From positions 23,585 to 87,584 of the forward strand of contig CAZACK010000007.1 in NCBI GenBank assembly GCA_964483455.1: DNA of 64,000 nt, read 5' to 3'. Both the position numbers and the translations under genes were made by a program. Shown here piece after piece: positions 8,923 to 16,992 of the stretch. Each line of letters starts with the position of its first letter. The first letter of the stretch is position 1. This DNA is from CAYZJD01 sp964483455. GTDB lineage: Bacteria > Acidobacteriota > Terriglobia > Bryobacterales > Bryobacteraceae. Under the pieces are notes generated by a model. That model worked only from the letters and a program-made list of their open reading frames with translations. It ran no database searches and had not been told where the DNA came from.

Positions 8923-11900
8923 TCACCAGAAGAACTTTCCTCGCTTCTTCGCCTCCGGCAGAAGCTGGTCCATCGTCCGCGCATCGTAGACCCGCCCGTT
9001 CGCCACCGTATACTTCACGTTCTCCGACGCGTAGATGTTCTGAAGCGGGTTCCCCTCCACCACGATCAGGTCGGCGAGCTTGCCCACTTCAATCGAGCCG
9101 AGATCGCCGTCCAGCCCCAGGTAGCGGGCGCCGTCCAGCGTCGCCGCCCGCAGCGCTTCCATCGGCGTCATCCCACCCTGAGTGAGCATCCACAGCTCCC
9201 AGTGCGCCGCCAGTCCCTGCATCTGGCCGTGCGCCCCGAGCAGGACGCGGCCGCCCGCGTCCACAAGCTGCTTGCTGATCCGCGCGATGTCGATATGGTT
9301 GAACTCGTCTTCCGGCGCCATCGTCCGGCGCCGCGCGCGCGGATCCACGAGGAACCGCGGCACGAACGTCAGCAGCCGCTCGTTCTTCCACACCTCATGC
9401 TTCTGATACCAGTAGTTCTCGCCCCACAGCCCGCCGTAGCCGACCACCAGCGTCGGCGTGTACCACGTGCCGGTCTTCGGCCAGAATTGCAGAACATCGT
9501 CGTACACCTTCGCCACCGGAATGGCGTGCTCGATGCCGGTGTGCCCGTCAGCCACCATGCTCATGTTGTGCTGGAACAGCGAGCCGCCTTCCGGCACCAC
9601 CATCATCCCGAGCTGCCGCGCCGCTTCGACGATCTGCTGGCGCTGCTCGCGCAGCGGCTGATTGTAGCTCTTGACGGTGAATGCGCCCACCGCCTTCATC
9701 CGCCGCAGGTGCGAGAGCGCCTCCTCGAGGCTGTTCACTTCGGCGCGAAACGGCGTCTTCGCGCCGTACAGAATCGTCCCCGTCGAGAAGATCCGCGGCG
9801 CGGCGATCAGCCCGGCGCGCGCCATCTCGCTGGCCGCGAAGATCGTGCTCGTGTCGTTCGACGGGTCGTGGGTGGTGGTGACGCCGAAGGCCAGTGTCGC
9901 GTGGTGCGCCCAGTTCCGCTGCGGCACGATCTCGTTGACTCCCTGAGGCCCGTGCGCGTGGACGTCCACCAGCCCCGGCAGAATTGTCATTCCTTTGACG
10001 TCGAGCACGCGCGCCCCGGCGGGCGGCTTCACCCTCGATGCCTCGCCCACGGCGACGATCCGGTTTCCCTCGACGACCACCGTGCCGCGTTCGATCACCT
10101 CGTCGCCCCTCATGGTGACCACGCGCCCGCCCGCCAGGACCAGCGTTCCCGCCGGCGCGTCGGCCTTCACCTCAAAGCCGATGTTCAAACCGCCGGCCGG
10201 CGGCTCGGGCGGCTTCTCCGGCGCGCCTTCCAGAAACGCGAACGCTTCGCGCAGGTCCCTGCTGAACAGCTCGGGGCCGAGCGACCAGTGCAGCCTGCGG
10301 CTGTCCCCCGACCAGTGCAGATACTCGCCCGCGTCCCGCGATGCCTTGGCCACCGGAATCGCCTTCGTCTTCGGCCCGATTTCCACCGCCTGCCCGGTGG
10401 GCACGAACGGCGCGATGTAGGCGTTGAACAGCTCCTGGAAGGCGACCCACTTCTCGTCCGGCGACACCCGGAAATCCAGGGCATCCTCGCTCGTCAGGTG
10501 CCTGCGCTCGTCGCTGCCGTCCAGCTCGATGCTTCGCAGCACGCGCTTCTTGTCCCGCTGCGCCAGGAAAAACACCCGGTCTGCGGCCGCGCCGAAGTGC
10601 GGCCGCTCGCCGTCCTTCACGATGCGCGTCATCTCGCCGCCCTCGGCCGGGATCCAGTACAGGCCCGGCGAGTCGGACCAGTGCGGCGACACCAGGTTCC
10701 CGCCGCGCGCCTTGCGGAACACCACCTTCGTTCCGTCGGGGCTGAACACCGGCTCGAGATAATGCCCGGGCTGCCTGGTGATCGCGCAGCCTTCGCCGCC
10801 GTCCGCCGGCGCGACGCGCACGCTGCCCAGTTCCTCGTCGTTCCACGTTGTGTAAACGATCCGCTGGCCGTCGCGCGAAAACGACGGATAGAACTCGAAA
10901 TGGTCGTTCTGCCCTGTCAGCCTCCGCGGAGTCCCATCCGGCAGGGCGCGGATGTAAATGCGCCCGAGCGCCTGGTAGGCCACTTTGTCGCCCGCCGGGG
11001 ATACTCCCACCCACCGCAGCATCTTCACATCGAATTTCTCCGGCGCCGCTTTCACCGGGAACCGCAGCGCGTTCAGCACCTGCCGCGTCGTTTCCACCTC
11101 GAGCGGGATGGTGGAGACTTGCTTCGTCGCGATGTCGATGCGCCGGATCTCGCCTCCCGCCCAGAAGACGATGGAACCGTTGTCCGGCGTCCAGGCCATA
11201 GACGGGTACACGCCGTGGATCGCCCAGGTTTCCTGCATATCGCGGTCGAGGCCGTCGTAGATCGGCCATTCCTCGCCCGATTCAATCGAGCGCAGGAACA
11301 GGACCGTTTTCGCCCGCACCCTCCGCACGAACGCCAGCAGTTTCCCGTCGCGCGACGGCGCCGGCCGCACCGAGCCCCCCGGCCCGGTCACGTAGTCCTC
11401 GATCTCGCCGGTCTTCCGGTCCAGCCGCCGGATCACGTAAATCTGTGTGTTCGGATCCTTGTTGTATTCGAAGGTGTCGCCGGGGGTCGTGTCCTGGCTG
11501 AAGTAAACGTAGCGCCCGTCGGGAGAGAATGCCGGCTCGCCTGCGTCTTTCTGCTCGTTCGGCTTCTTAGTAAGTTGCAGCCCTTCGCCGCCCGAGCGGT
11601 GATACAGCCAGATCTCGCCAGCGCCGATCGAACGGGCGGAGGTGAAGTGCTTGCGCGCGGCGAGGAACTCGCCGTCCGGCGACCAGGCGGGACTGTTGAG
11701 AAGCCGAAAATCCTCCCTGGTCACCTGGCGCGGGTCCGAGCCGTCGCGCTTCATCACCCAGATGTTGTCCCCGCCGCCCCGGTCGCTGGTGAAGGCGATG
11801 TGCTTGCCGTCGGGGCTGAACCGCGGCTGCATGTCCCAGGCCATGCCCGTCGTCAGCGCCCTCGCCTTGCCTCCGGTGACCGGGATGGAGTAAATGTCCC

Positions 11901-12099
11901 CGAGCAGGTCGAAGACGATCTCCTCCCCCTCGGGGCTGACGTCCAGACTCATCCAGGTGCCGCGGGTGGTCTTGATCGCGACCTCCGACTTCGGCCCCGG
12001 CGGGTTGTTCACGTCCCACTTCTTCTTCTCATCCGTGGTCTCGGCTGCTAACAACCCGGCTGCCGCCAAGCTGAACCACAGCAGGTGACATGCGTTCAC
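8923..12099 (-). CDS. Exported WD40-like/TolB propeller amidohydrolase
   Basis: A 1058-aa two-domain secreted protein. The GTG start gives a signal peptide (HLLWFSLAAAGLLAAE) and has GGAGAG upstream. Residues about 40-620 contain TolB/PD40-type propeller blades with recurring FSPDGKHIAF, WSPDGEFLAA, FSPDGRYVYF and FSPDGTKVVF motifs. Residues about 660-1040 form an amidohydrolase domain: PGLVDVHAHG metal motif, TTTHDPSND, then GAHGQMQG and GKLADLIVVEGNP near the end. Related proteins are annotated as imidazolonepropionase-like or peptidase-like hydrolases; the substrate is unknown. It is the first gene of a probable three-gene unit with the decarboxylase and the reductase. Confidence 0.9.
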   Translation of the reverse strand: MNACHLLWFSLAAAGLLAAETTDEKKKWDVNNPPGPKSEVAIKTTRGTWMSLDVSPEGEEIVFDLLGDIYSIPVTGGKARALTTGMAWDMQPRFSPDGKHIAFTSDRGGGDNIWVMKRDGSDPRQVTREDFRLLNSPAWSPDGEFLAARKHFTSARSIGAGEIWLYHRSGGEGLQLTKKPNEQKDAGEPAFSPDGRYVYFSQDTTPGDTFEYNKDPNTQIYVIRRLDRKTGEIEDYVTGPGGSVRPAPSRDGKLLAFVRRVRAKTVLFLRSIESGEEWPIYDGLDRDMQETWAIHGVYPSMAWTPDNGSIVFWAGGEIRRIDIATKQVSTIPLEVETTRQVLNALRFPVKAAPEKFDVKMLRWVGVSPAGDKVAYQALGRIYIRALPDGTPRRLTGQNDHFEFYPSFSRDGQRIVYTTWNDEELGSVRVAPADGGEGCAITRQPGHYLEPVFSPDGTKVVFRKARGGNLVSPHWSDSPGLYWIPAEGGEMTRIVKDGERPHFGAAADRVFFLAQRDKKRVLRSIELDGSDERRHLTSEDALDFRVSPDEKWVAFQELFNAYIAPFVPTGQAVEIGPKTKAIPVAKASRDAGEYLHWSGDSRRLHWSLGPELFSRDLREAFAFLEGAPEKPPEPPAGGLNIGFEVKADAPAGTLVLAGGRVVTMRGDEVIERGTVVVEGNRIVAVGEASRVKPPAGARVLDVKGMTILPGLVDVHAHGPQGVNEIVPQRNWAHHATLAFGVTTTHDPSNDTSTIFAASEMARAGLIAAPRIFSTGTILYGAKTPFRAEVNSLEEALSHLRRMKAVGAFTVKSYNQPLREQRQQIVEAARQLGMMVVPEGGSLFQHNMSMVADGHTGIEHAIPVAKVYDDVLQFWPKTGTWYTPTLVVGYGGLWGENYWYQKHEVWKNERLLTFVPRFLVDPRARRRTMAPEDEFNHIDIARISKQLVDAGGRVLLGAHGQMQGLAAHWELWMLTQGGMTPMEALRAATLDGARYLGLDGDLGSIEVGKLADLIVVEGNPLQNIYASENVKYTVANGRVYDARTMDQLLPEAKKRGKFFW

Positions 12100-12145
12100 G
12101 ATGTACTCTCCATAAGGGATTCGTCCGCGGGCAAGGGAGTTATTA

Positions 12146-12213
12146 GCCGCCGATGAACGCGGATGAACGCCGATAAGATAAGAATCAAGGCCTTGTCCGC
12201 GTTCATCGGCGGC
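12146..12213. repeat. Long inverted repeat (18-bp perfect arms)
   Basis: The left arm at 12146-12163 (GCCGCCGATGAACGCGGA) is exactly complementary to 12196-12213, with a 32-base spacer. The left half also contains a short direct repeat of GATGAACGC. It lies between two minus-strand genes, just upstream of the propeller-amidohydrolase. It looks like a REP-type dispersed palindrome rather than a terminator, because no T-run follows. Confidence 0.7.
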
Positions 12214-12279
12214 CCAACATCATGTATTCACACCATCAGACGGCCGCTGGCTCGTTACCAGGGGTAGCAGAGAGACCCG

Positions 12280-13614
12280 TCAGCCAACTTCCGGGTGCTG
12301 CCACGGCGCCCGGTACGGCCTCCGCAGCAGGCGGTTTGCCTCTTCGTCTCCGACGACTCGATGCTGGACCGGATCCCAGGTGAGCGTCCGCCCTACCTTC
12401 ATCGCCACGTTCGCCAGGATGCAGCTTGCCGTCGAGATGTGCCCCTGCTCGATGTCGGCCACCGGCTTGCCGCGCGAATCGATCGCCTTCAGGAAATCGA
12501 GCATGTGATAGCGGATCGCCGGCGCGCAGTGCTGTTCGAGGTCCTTCTCGGTCTTGTCTTCCGGGTATTGTTCGAGTTCGTAAGTCACGTCGCGGTGCAC
12601 CGGCTTCTGGCTCTTATCGAGCGGCGCGAAATCGTAGCGGTAGACGCTCGCCTTCAACGTGCCCTTGTCGCCGTAGATGGTCGCGGCCCAGGGATAGTCC
12701 GGGTCCGGCGGATGGCCCCACGTCCGGTGCTGCCAAAGCACCGTCAGCCCGTCGAACTCGAAGGCGGCGGTTTGGGTGTCGGTGATATTCGACTTGCTGC
12801 CCCTGTCCATGAAGATGCCGCCCTGCGAGGAGATGCGCTTCGGCCAGCCGAGATCCAGCATCCAGCGCACCATGTCGAGCATGTGGATGCACATGTCGCC
12901 GACGATGCCGTTGCCGTATTCCATGAACGCCCGCCAGCCGCGCGGATGCGCGATCGGGTTGTAGGGCCGCATCGGCGCTGGCCCGGTCCACATCTCCCAA
13001 TCGAGGTACTCCGGCGGCGCGGTGTCCGGCGGATTGCCGCGGGCGCGCATGTGGTAATAGCAGCACGTCTCGACCAGGGCGATCTTGCCGAGCTTGCCCT
13101 CGCGGATAATCCGGTCGCGCGCCTCGACCAGGTGCGGCGTGCTGCGGCGCTGTGTTCCCACCTGCACCACTCGCCCGTGTTTTCGCGCCGCCGCCACCAT
13201 TGCCTGGCCTTCGATCACGTCCACGCTGATGGGCTTCTGCACGTACACGTCGGCCCCGGACTTGACGGCCTCGATCATCGGCAGCGCGTGCCAGTGGTCC
13301 GGGGTGGCGACCAGCACGATGTCGAGGTCGCGCTCCCTGAGCATTTCGCGGTAGTCGCCGTACGTCCGCGGCTTCTTCTTCGACGCCTGGCGCGCAGCCG
13401 CCATGTCGGCCGCCTCCGCCAGCAGCTTCTTGTCCACGTCGCACAGCGACACCACCTCGACCGGGGCGACCTGGATCAGCCGCCACAGGTCGCACTTGCC
13501 ATACCATCCGCTGCCGATCAGCCCGACCCGCCGCTTCTTTTCCGCGGCGAACCCTTGTCCGCTCGAGTACGCGAGGCCCGCCGCCCCGGCCTTTAAGAAT
13601 GCACGTCGATTCAT
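12280..13614 (-). CDS. Tat-exported Gfo/Idh/MocA family oxidoreductase
   Basis: A 444-aa oxidoreductase with a clear Tat signal at the very start (MNRRAFLKAGAAGLAYSSG). The Rossmann motif is VGLIGSGWYGKCD, the family lysine lies in VYVQKPISVDV (Gln replaces the usual Glu of EKP), and the C-terminal domain has GIVGDMCIHMLDMVRWML. Homologues act on sugars or cyclitols in the periplasm of Acidobacteria and Planctomycetes; the substrate is not evident. The ATG at 13614 was chosen to place the Tat motif at residue 3. It appears to be transcribed alone: the next minus-strand gene upstream starts beyond an A-rich repeat. Confidence 0.9.
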   Translation of the reverse strand: MNRRAFLKAGAAGLAYSSGQGFAAEKKRRVGLIGSGWYGKCDLWRLIQVAPVEVVSLCDVDKKLLAEAADMAAARQASKKKPRTYGDYREMLRERDLDIVLVATPDHWHALPMIEAVKSGADVYVQKPISVDVIEGQAMVAAARKHGRVVQVGTQRRSTPHLVEARDRIIREGKLGKIALVETCCYYHMRARGNPPDTAPPEYLDWEMWTGPAPMRPYNPIAHPRGWRAFMEYGNGIVGDMCIHMLDMVRWMLDLGWPKRISSQGGIFMDRGSKSNITDTQTAAFEFDGLTVLWQHRTWGHPPDPDYPWAATIYGDKGTLKASVYRYDFAPLDKSQKPVHRDVTYELEQYPEDKTEKDLEQHCAPAIRYHMLDFLKAIDSRGKPVADIEQGHISTASCILANVAMKVGRTLTWDPVQHRVVGDEEANRLLRRPYRAPWQHPEVG

Positions 13615-13659
13615 ACAGCCCAGCTTACACGACCGCGGGCGCGCAGCTTTGCTCCGCTC

Positions 13660-13699
13660 AAGGCAAAAATTACAAGGCAAAAAGCAAGAGGCGAAAATG
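13660..13699. repeat. A-rich dispersed intergenic element, copy 2
   Basis: AAGGCAAAAATTACAAGGCA followed by AAAAGCAAGAGGCGAAAATG, then CCCTGCCGG a few bases on. It shares word order and flank with 3956-3995 and is looser against 22411-22451. It lies between the start of a Gfo/Idh/MocA gene and the end of a hypothetical gene. Confidence 0.6.
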
Positions 13700-13720
13700 A
13701 AGCGCCCTGCCGGGAACTCG

Positions 13721-14071
13721 TCAGGACGGGATCAGGCTCGTCCAGAGCTTCATACGTTCCGTTGCTGCTTCTCCGATGACTCCGGGCACGGCGCCCGCAC
13801 CTTCCAAATGTAGTATGGCGCGCGCCATGTGGGTCAACCAACCCGCGCTGCCGACAAGCTCGGACAGTTTTCCGCTTTCCCCCCGGATGAGGAAGAAGCC
13901 GTTCATGTCGCCGCCGTGGGCGTTGAGAAACACTACGTCGAAGGACTGGATCGTGCCTTGCTGCTGAAGTCCGCCAAGGTACGCGACGAACTCCTGGAAG
14001 TGCTGGGCGCTCAGCCGTTCGCGTCCCGGAATGGAACGATTCCAGCCGAAGAAGATTGCATTCGAACTCAT
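13721..14071 (-). CDS. Conserved hypothetical protein
   Basis: A 116-aa soluble protein starting MSSNAIFFGWNRSIPGRE, with QEFVAYLGGLQQQGTIQSF, VFLNAHGGDMNGFFLIRG and HLEGAGAVPGV. GGAGGG stands 8 bases before the ATG, and codon choice matches neighbouring genes, so it is a real gene. The pattern looks like a small dimeric alpha/beta-barrel (EthD/YCII-like size), and I recall similar unnamed acidobacterial proteins. There is no signal peptide, membrane segment or catalytic motif. Function is unknown. The adjacent TonB-receptor debris upstream suggests a recently rearranged neighbourhood. Confidence 0.8.
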   Translation of the reverse strand: MSSNAIFFGWNRSIPGRERLSAQHFQEFVAYLGGLQQQGTIQSFDVVFLNAHGGDMNGFFLIRGESGKLSELVGSAGWLTHMARAILHLEGAGAVPGVIGEAATERMKLWTSLIPS

Positions 14072-14148
14072 GTGGTTATCCCTCCGCTGATGAGTTGGGC
14101 CTGGTTTTGTTGGCCTATCGGTCCACGGCGAGTATAGCAGAGTTTCAG

Positions 14149-14443
14149 AAAACTGAAACGCAACAGGAAGCGGACGGTCCGCCCGTCGTTCAAGGTGTTG
14201 GTGATGTGGCCGAAGTCCGGGCTCGCCAGACTGTGGCCCGGGGTATCGAACTGGACCGTGTTGAAGAATCTTGATGGATGCCGGTCCGATTCAGCGGCTC
14301 GGATAGGCACCCGGAAGACTCTCGACGGTCGCGCGCCGGGCGGGAATGGTGGTCAGCGGAGTGCGTTCGTCCGGCCTCGGCACCCGAGCATTTCCATTCA
14401 CGCTGCCGCGAATCTTCTGCTGGCCGCGCTGGAAGGACAGGCC
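14149..14443 (-). pseudogene. TonB-dependent (Oar-like) receptor remnant
   Basis: Two short minus-strand pieces of an acidobacterial TonB-dependent receptor. Positions 14443-14300 encode GLSFQRGQQKIRGSVNG and RVPRPDERTPLTTIPARRA, which match the region just after the plug domain of such receptors. Positions 14268-14149 encode FFNTVQFDTPGHSLASPDFG and ITNTLNDGRTVRFLLRFSF, the terminal beta-strands. The intact family is about 1000 aa, so some 700 or more residues between the pieces are missing, and a stop codon separates them. It is a decayed gene. The family call is from remembered motifs. Confidence 0.7.
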
Positions 14444-15256
14444 GGAAACCAGACTCGGCCTTTCGGCGGAGGTTTCATCGCTGGATAAAGACGCTGGGAA
14501 GAAGAACTCCAGCATTGCACTCCGCCGGAGCCTGCTGCGGGTCATCTGGCCGGCGCCAAACGAACGGCACCGGCCGCCGAGACGCGGGGTGCTGGCTGGG
14601 CCTCCGGACCAGAACCAACGAGCAATATTCAGTTTTCAAAGAACCACCGGTCGCGACGTTCACTACGCGCCACCCGTAACAACTTCCTCGCGGAATCGAG
14701 GCCGCTCTCCCAAACGCAGAGACACGAGGCGCTCACAACGGCCGCTTTTGTTCGCGGACAAAACGAACCCGGCGTCGCAAAATCCCCGTTGTTTTGAGTG
14801 ATTGCGAGCCGCCACCGGGCGTCTGCGCCTCTTGCCGCGCAGAACATTGCGGGGAAGCCGAAGCACGGCGGCGGGGTAGCCCGTGAGGATCCTAACACAG
14901 GCTCGCGGAGCCACACATCGTTGATGTCGCCTAAGCGATTGAGCCGATTGACGAAAAAGAAGCGATTCCCGCGGTGAACCACTCGGCCCCTGGGGTCGGC
15001 GCCGGGGCGGATGCAAGTCCCGCTTCGGCCATCCGCCTTCGAAAGGAGCCATCAGATCTACGGAAAGGGTTGGCCCTGGCGAGGCTGGACGGATTTCCCG
15101 GTCGAGAGCACACGGGATTGTTTGCGGGTGCAGGCGATGGCCGGATTGTCCGCCTAAGCATGCTGCCGTCATGGCTGCTCAATGAGGCCGCGGCCCGTGG
15201 CAGGCGAACTCTGCCACTCCCTAACGCTCCTGACTTCGCCGCCGATTGGGGCCGCG
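14444..15256. other. Gene-poor stretch of about 800 bases
   Basis: Several overlapping open frames occur here on both strands, but none resembles a known family, none has convincing composition and none has a ribosome site. On the minus strand, 14643-14626 reads TTCTTTGAAAACTGAATA, a sequence like those found in rRNA operon leaders and spacers. It is probably decayed DNA continuous with the TonB-receptor remnant. Confidence 0.45.
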
Positions 15257-15634
15257 CTACTGATGCGCGGTGAACTGGGGCTGAGGCGGATTCAGCTTTA
15301 CCTGGATCGTCTTCTCTTCTTCGTCGATTTCGAAATCTTCGCCGAAGGTCTGGTAGCCCCTGGCGATCACCTGCACCACGATCTTGCCCTGTGGAATCGG
15401 CGGGATCGTGGCGAAGCCTTCCTGGTTGGTTTTCAGCTCCCAGCTCGTGCGGATCTTCTTGCCGAACTTCATCTTCGACCGGCCCTGGACGAAGCGCACG
15501 ACCACACTGGCCCGCTCGACCGGCTTGTCGTAGAGGTTCCGGACCTCGATCCGCAGCTTCGTCATCGGCGGATCGGCGAACAGCGGCGCCGCCACGAGCG
15601 AAATCAGTGAGAGAACGACCGCTCTCCTACGCAT
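15257..15634 (-). CDS. Small exported protein with carboxypeptidase-regulatory-like fold
   Basis: A 125-aa protein with a signal peptide (MRRRAVVLSLISLVAAPLFA). The mature part reads as one beta-sandwich: LRIEVRNLYDKPVERASVVV, TSWELKTNQEGFATIPPIPQ, and GKIVVQVIARGYQTFGEDFE. The pattern of a named property, a default and 'G-Y' closing strands is that of CarboxypepD_reg-like / Ig-like domains used in Acidobacteria as secreted binding modules. There is no active site. It begins 7 bases after the hpnE stop codon, so it is probably the last gene of the trpEG-hpnE transcript. Any link to hopanoids or tryptophan is not obvious. Confidence 0.78.
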   Translation of the reverse strand: MRRRAVVLSLISLVAAPLFADPPMTKLRIEVRNLYDKPVERASVVVRFVQGRSKMKFGKKIRTSWELKTNQEGFATIPPIPQGKIVVQVIARGYQTFGEDFEIDEEEKTIQVKLNPPQPQFTAHQ

Positions 15635-15641
15635 ACCCCGA

Positions 15642-16964
15642 TTATCCCACGTCCGGAAGCAGGAACCGGCGCGGGCTGCCGGCGGCCCTTGCGACCGCTT
15701 CCGCCGCCAGGTAGCCGCTGCGCACGGCGCCCTCCATGGTGGCCGGCCAGCCGGTGCGCGTCCAGTCGCCCGCCAGGAACAGGTTGGGCACCGGGGTGAC
15801 CTGCGGCGGACGCTTCTCCACGAGTCCCGGCCGGGCCGAGAAAGTAGCCCGCGCCTCTTTTACGACGTGCGCCTTTTCGAGCGCCGCCTCTCGCGCCCTC
15901 GGAAAAAACTCGGCAAGTTCCCCGACGGCGAGGGCAATCAGCTCCTGCCGCCCCATTTCCAGCAGGCTGCGCGAAGCGCTCACCACCAACTGGACGTAGC
16001 GGCCTTCGTGCTTGTTGAACATCCACTGGATGGTGCGGTCGAGCAGCGCGGCGTGCGGGAGTTCAGTGACCGGGCGGTCGAACCACAAGTGGATTCCGGT
16101 GATTGGCGAGTGCTCGAAATCCGACAGGTCGAGGCCCAGGTCCGGGAGGACCTCGGAGGCGCGCTCGAAGGGCAGGGCGCAGATACAGTAGTCGGCGCGG
16201 TAGGTCGTGCCGTTTACCTCCACCGCGGCCGCGAGTTCGTTCTCGACAAGGACGCGCGCGACCGGAGCGCGGAAGCGGATGTCCACCGACTCAAGCCGCC
16301 GCCAGGCTTGCGGCGCGTACAGTTCGCCGAGCCGCACCGCCGGGACGCCCATCTCGTAGGAATCGGGCCGCGCCAGGAAGCCGAGCCAGAAGACCTGGAA
16401 GCCGTGGGCAGCCGCTATCCGGTCGAGTTCTTCGTTGACGGCGCTAACCAGCACCGGGCGCCAGAAGCGCTGGATGGCCCACGGCGGCTGGCGCTGCTCG
16501 CGGAGCCAGTCGAGCATGGTGATCCGATCCAGGTCCGGCCGGGAGCGCTGGCGGCGGAGCGCGGCCAGCGCCCTCGCGATCGCAAGCTTCTCGCCGGCGC
16601 TCAGGAACGCAAGCCGCGGGAAACTCCCGGCGAAGTGGAGCGGCGCCGGCAGCAGCCCGGCGCGCAAGACGGAGACGCGCCCGCCAGGCTCGATGAAATG
16701 AAACTCGCGGTGAAATCGGACGTGACCGAGCACGCCGAGGCGCCGGTAGAAGTCGAGGAGATTCACGCAGCAGCGCAGAAGGATGTGCTGGCAGTTGTCG
16801 ATCAGCTCCGGGTCGCCGGCGGAAGGCGCCAGCGGATACGACGTGGCGCGGCCGCCGAGGAAGGCGCGGGCCTCGAAGAGCGTCACCCGGTAGCCGGCGT
16901 CGCCCAGGGCCGCGGCCGCGGCCATTCCGGCGAGGCCGCCGCCGATTACGAAGACACTGGGCAT
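15642..16964 (-). CDS. hpnE: Hydroxysqualene dehydroxylase HpnE
   Basis: A 440-aa FAD-dependent amine-oxidase-fold enzyme of hopanoid synthesis. HpnE reduces hydroxysqualene to squalene after HpnC and HpnD. The N-terminal dinucleotide motif is VIGGGLAGMAAAAALGDAGY, followed by LFEARAFLGGRATSY. The stretch DNCQHILLRCCVNLLDFYRR is characteristic of the HpnE branch, and FLAGDWTRTGWPATMEGAVR is the C-terminal FAD-binding segment. HpnC, HpnD and squalene-hopene cyclase are not in this window. It lies 28 bases downstream of the trpE/trpG fusion and 7 bases before a small secreted protein gene. Confidence 0.92.
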   Translation of the reverse strand: MPSVFVIGGGLAGMAAAAALGDAGYRVTLFEARAFLGGRATSYPLAPSAGDPELIDNCQHILLRCCVNLLDFYRRLGVLGHVRFHREFHFIEPGGRVSVLRAGLLPAPLHFAGSFPRLAFLSAGEKLAIARALAALRRQRSRPDLDRITMLDWLREQRQPPWAIQRFWRPVLVSAVNEELDRIAAAHGFQVFWLGFLARPDSYEMGVPAVRLGELYAPQAWRRLESVDIRFRAPVARVLVENELAAAVEVNGTTYRADYCICALPFERASEVLPDLGLDLSDFEHSPITGIHLWFDRPVTELPHAALLDRTIQWMFNKHEGRYVQLVVSASRSLLEMGRQELIALAVGELAEFFPRAREAALEKAHVVKEARATFSARPGLVEKRPPQVTPVPNLFLAGDWTRTGWPATMEGAVRSGYLAAEAVARAAGSPRRFLLPDVG

Positions 16965-16992
16965 GGCGCGGCTTTGGGGTCAGCGTGGCCTG

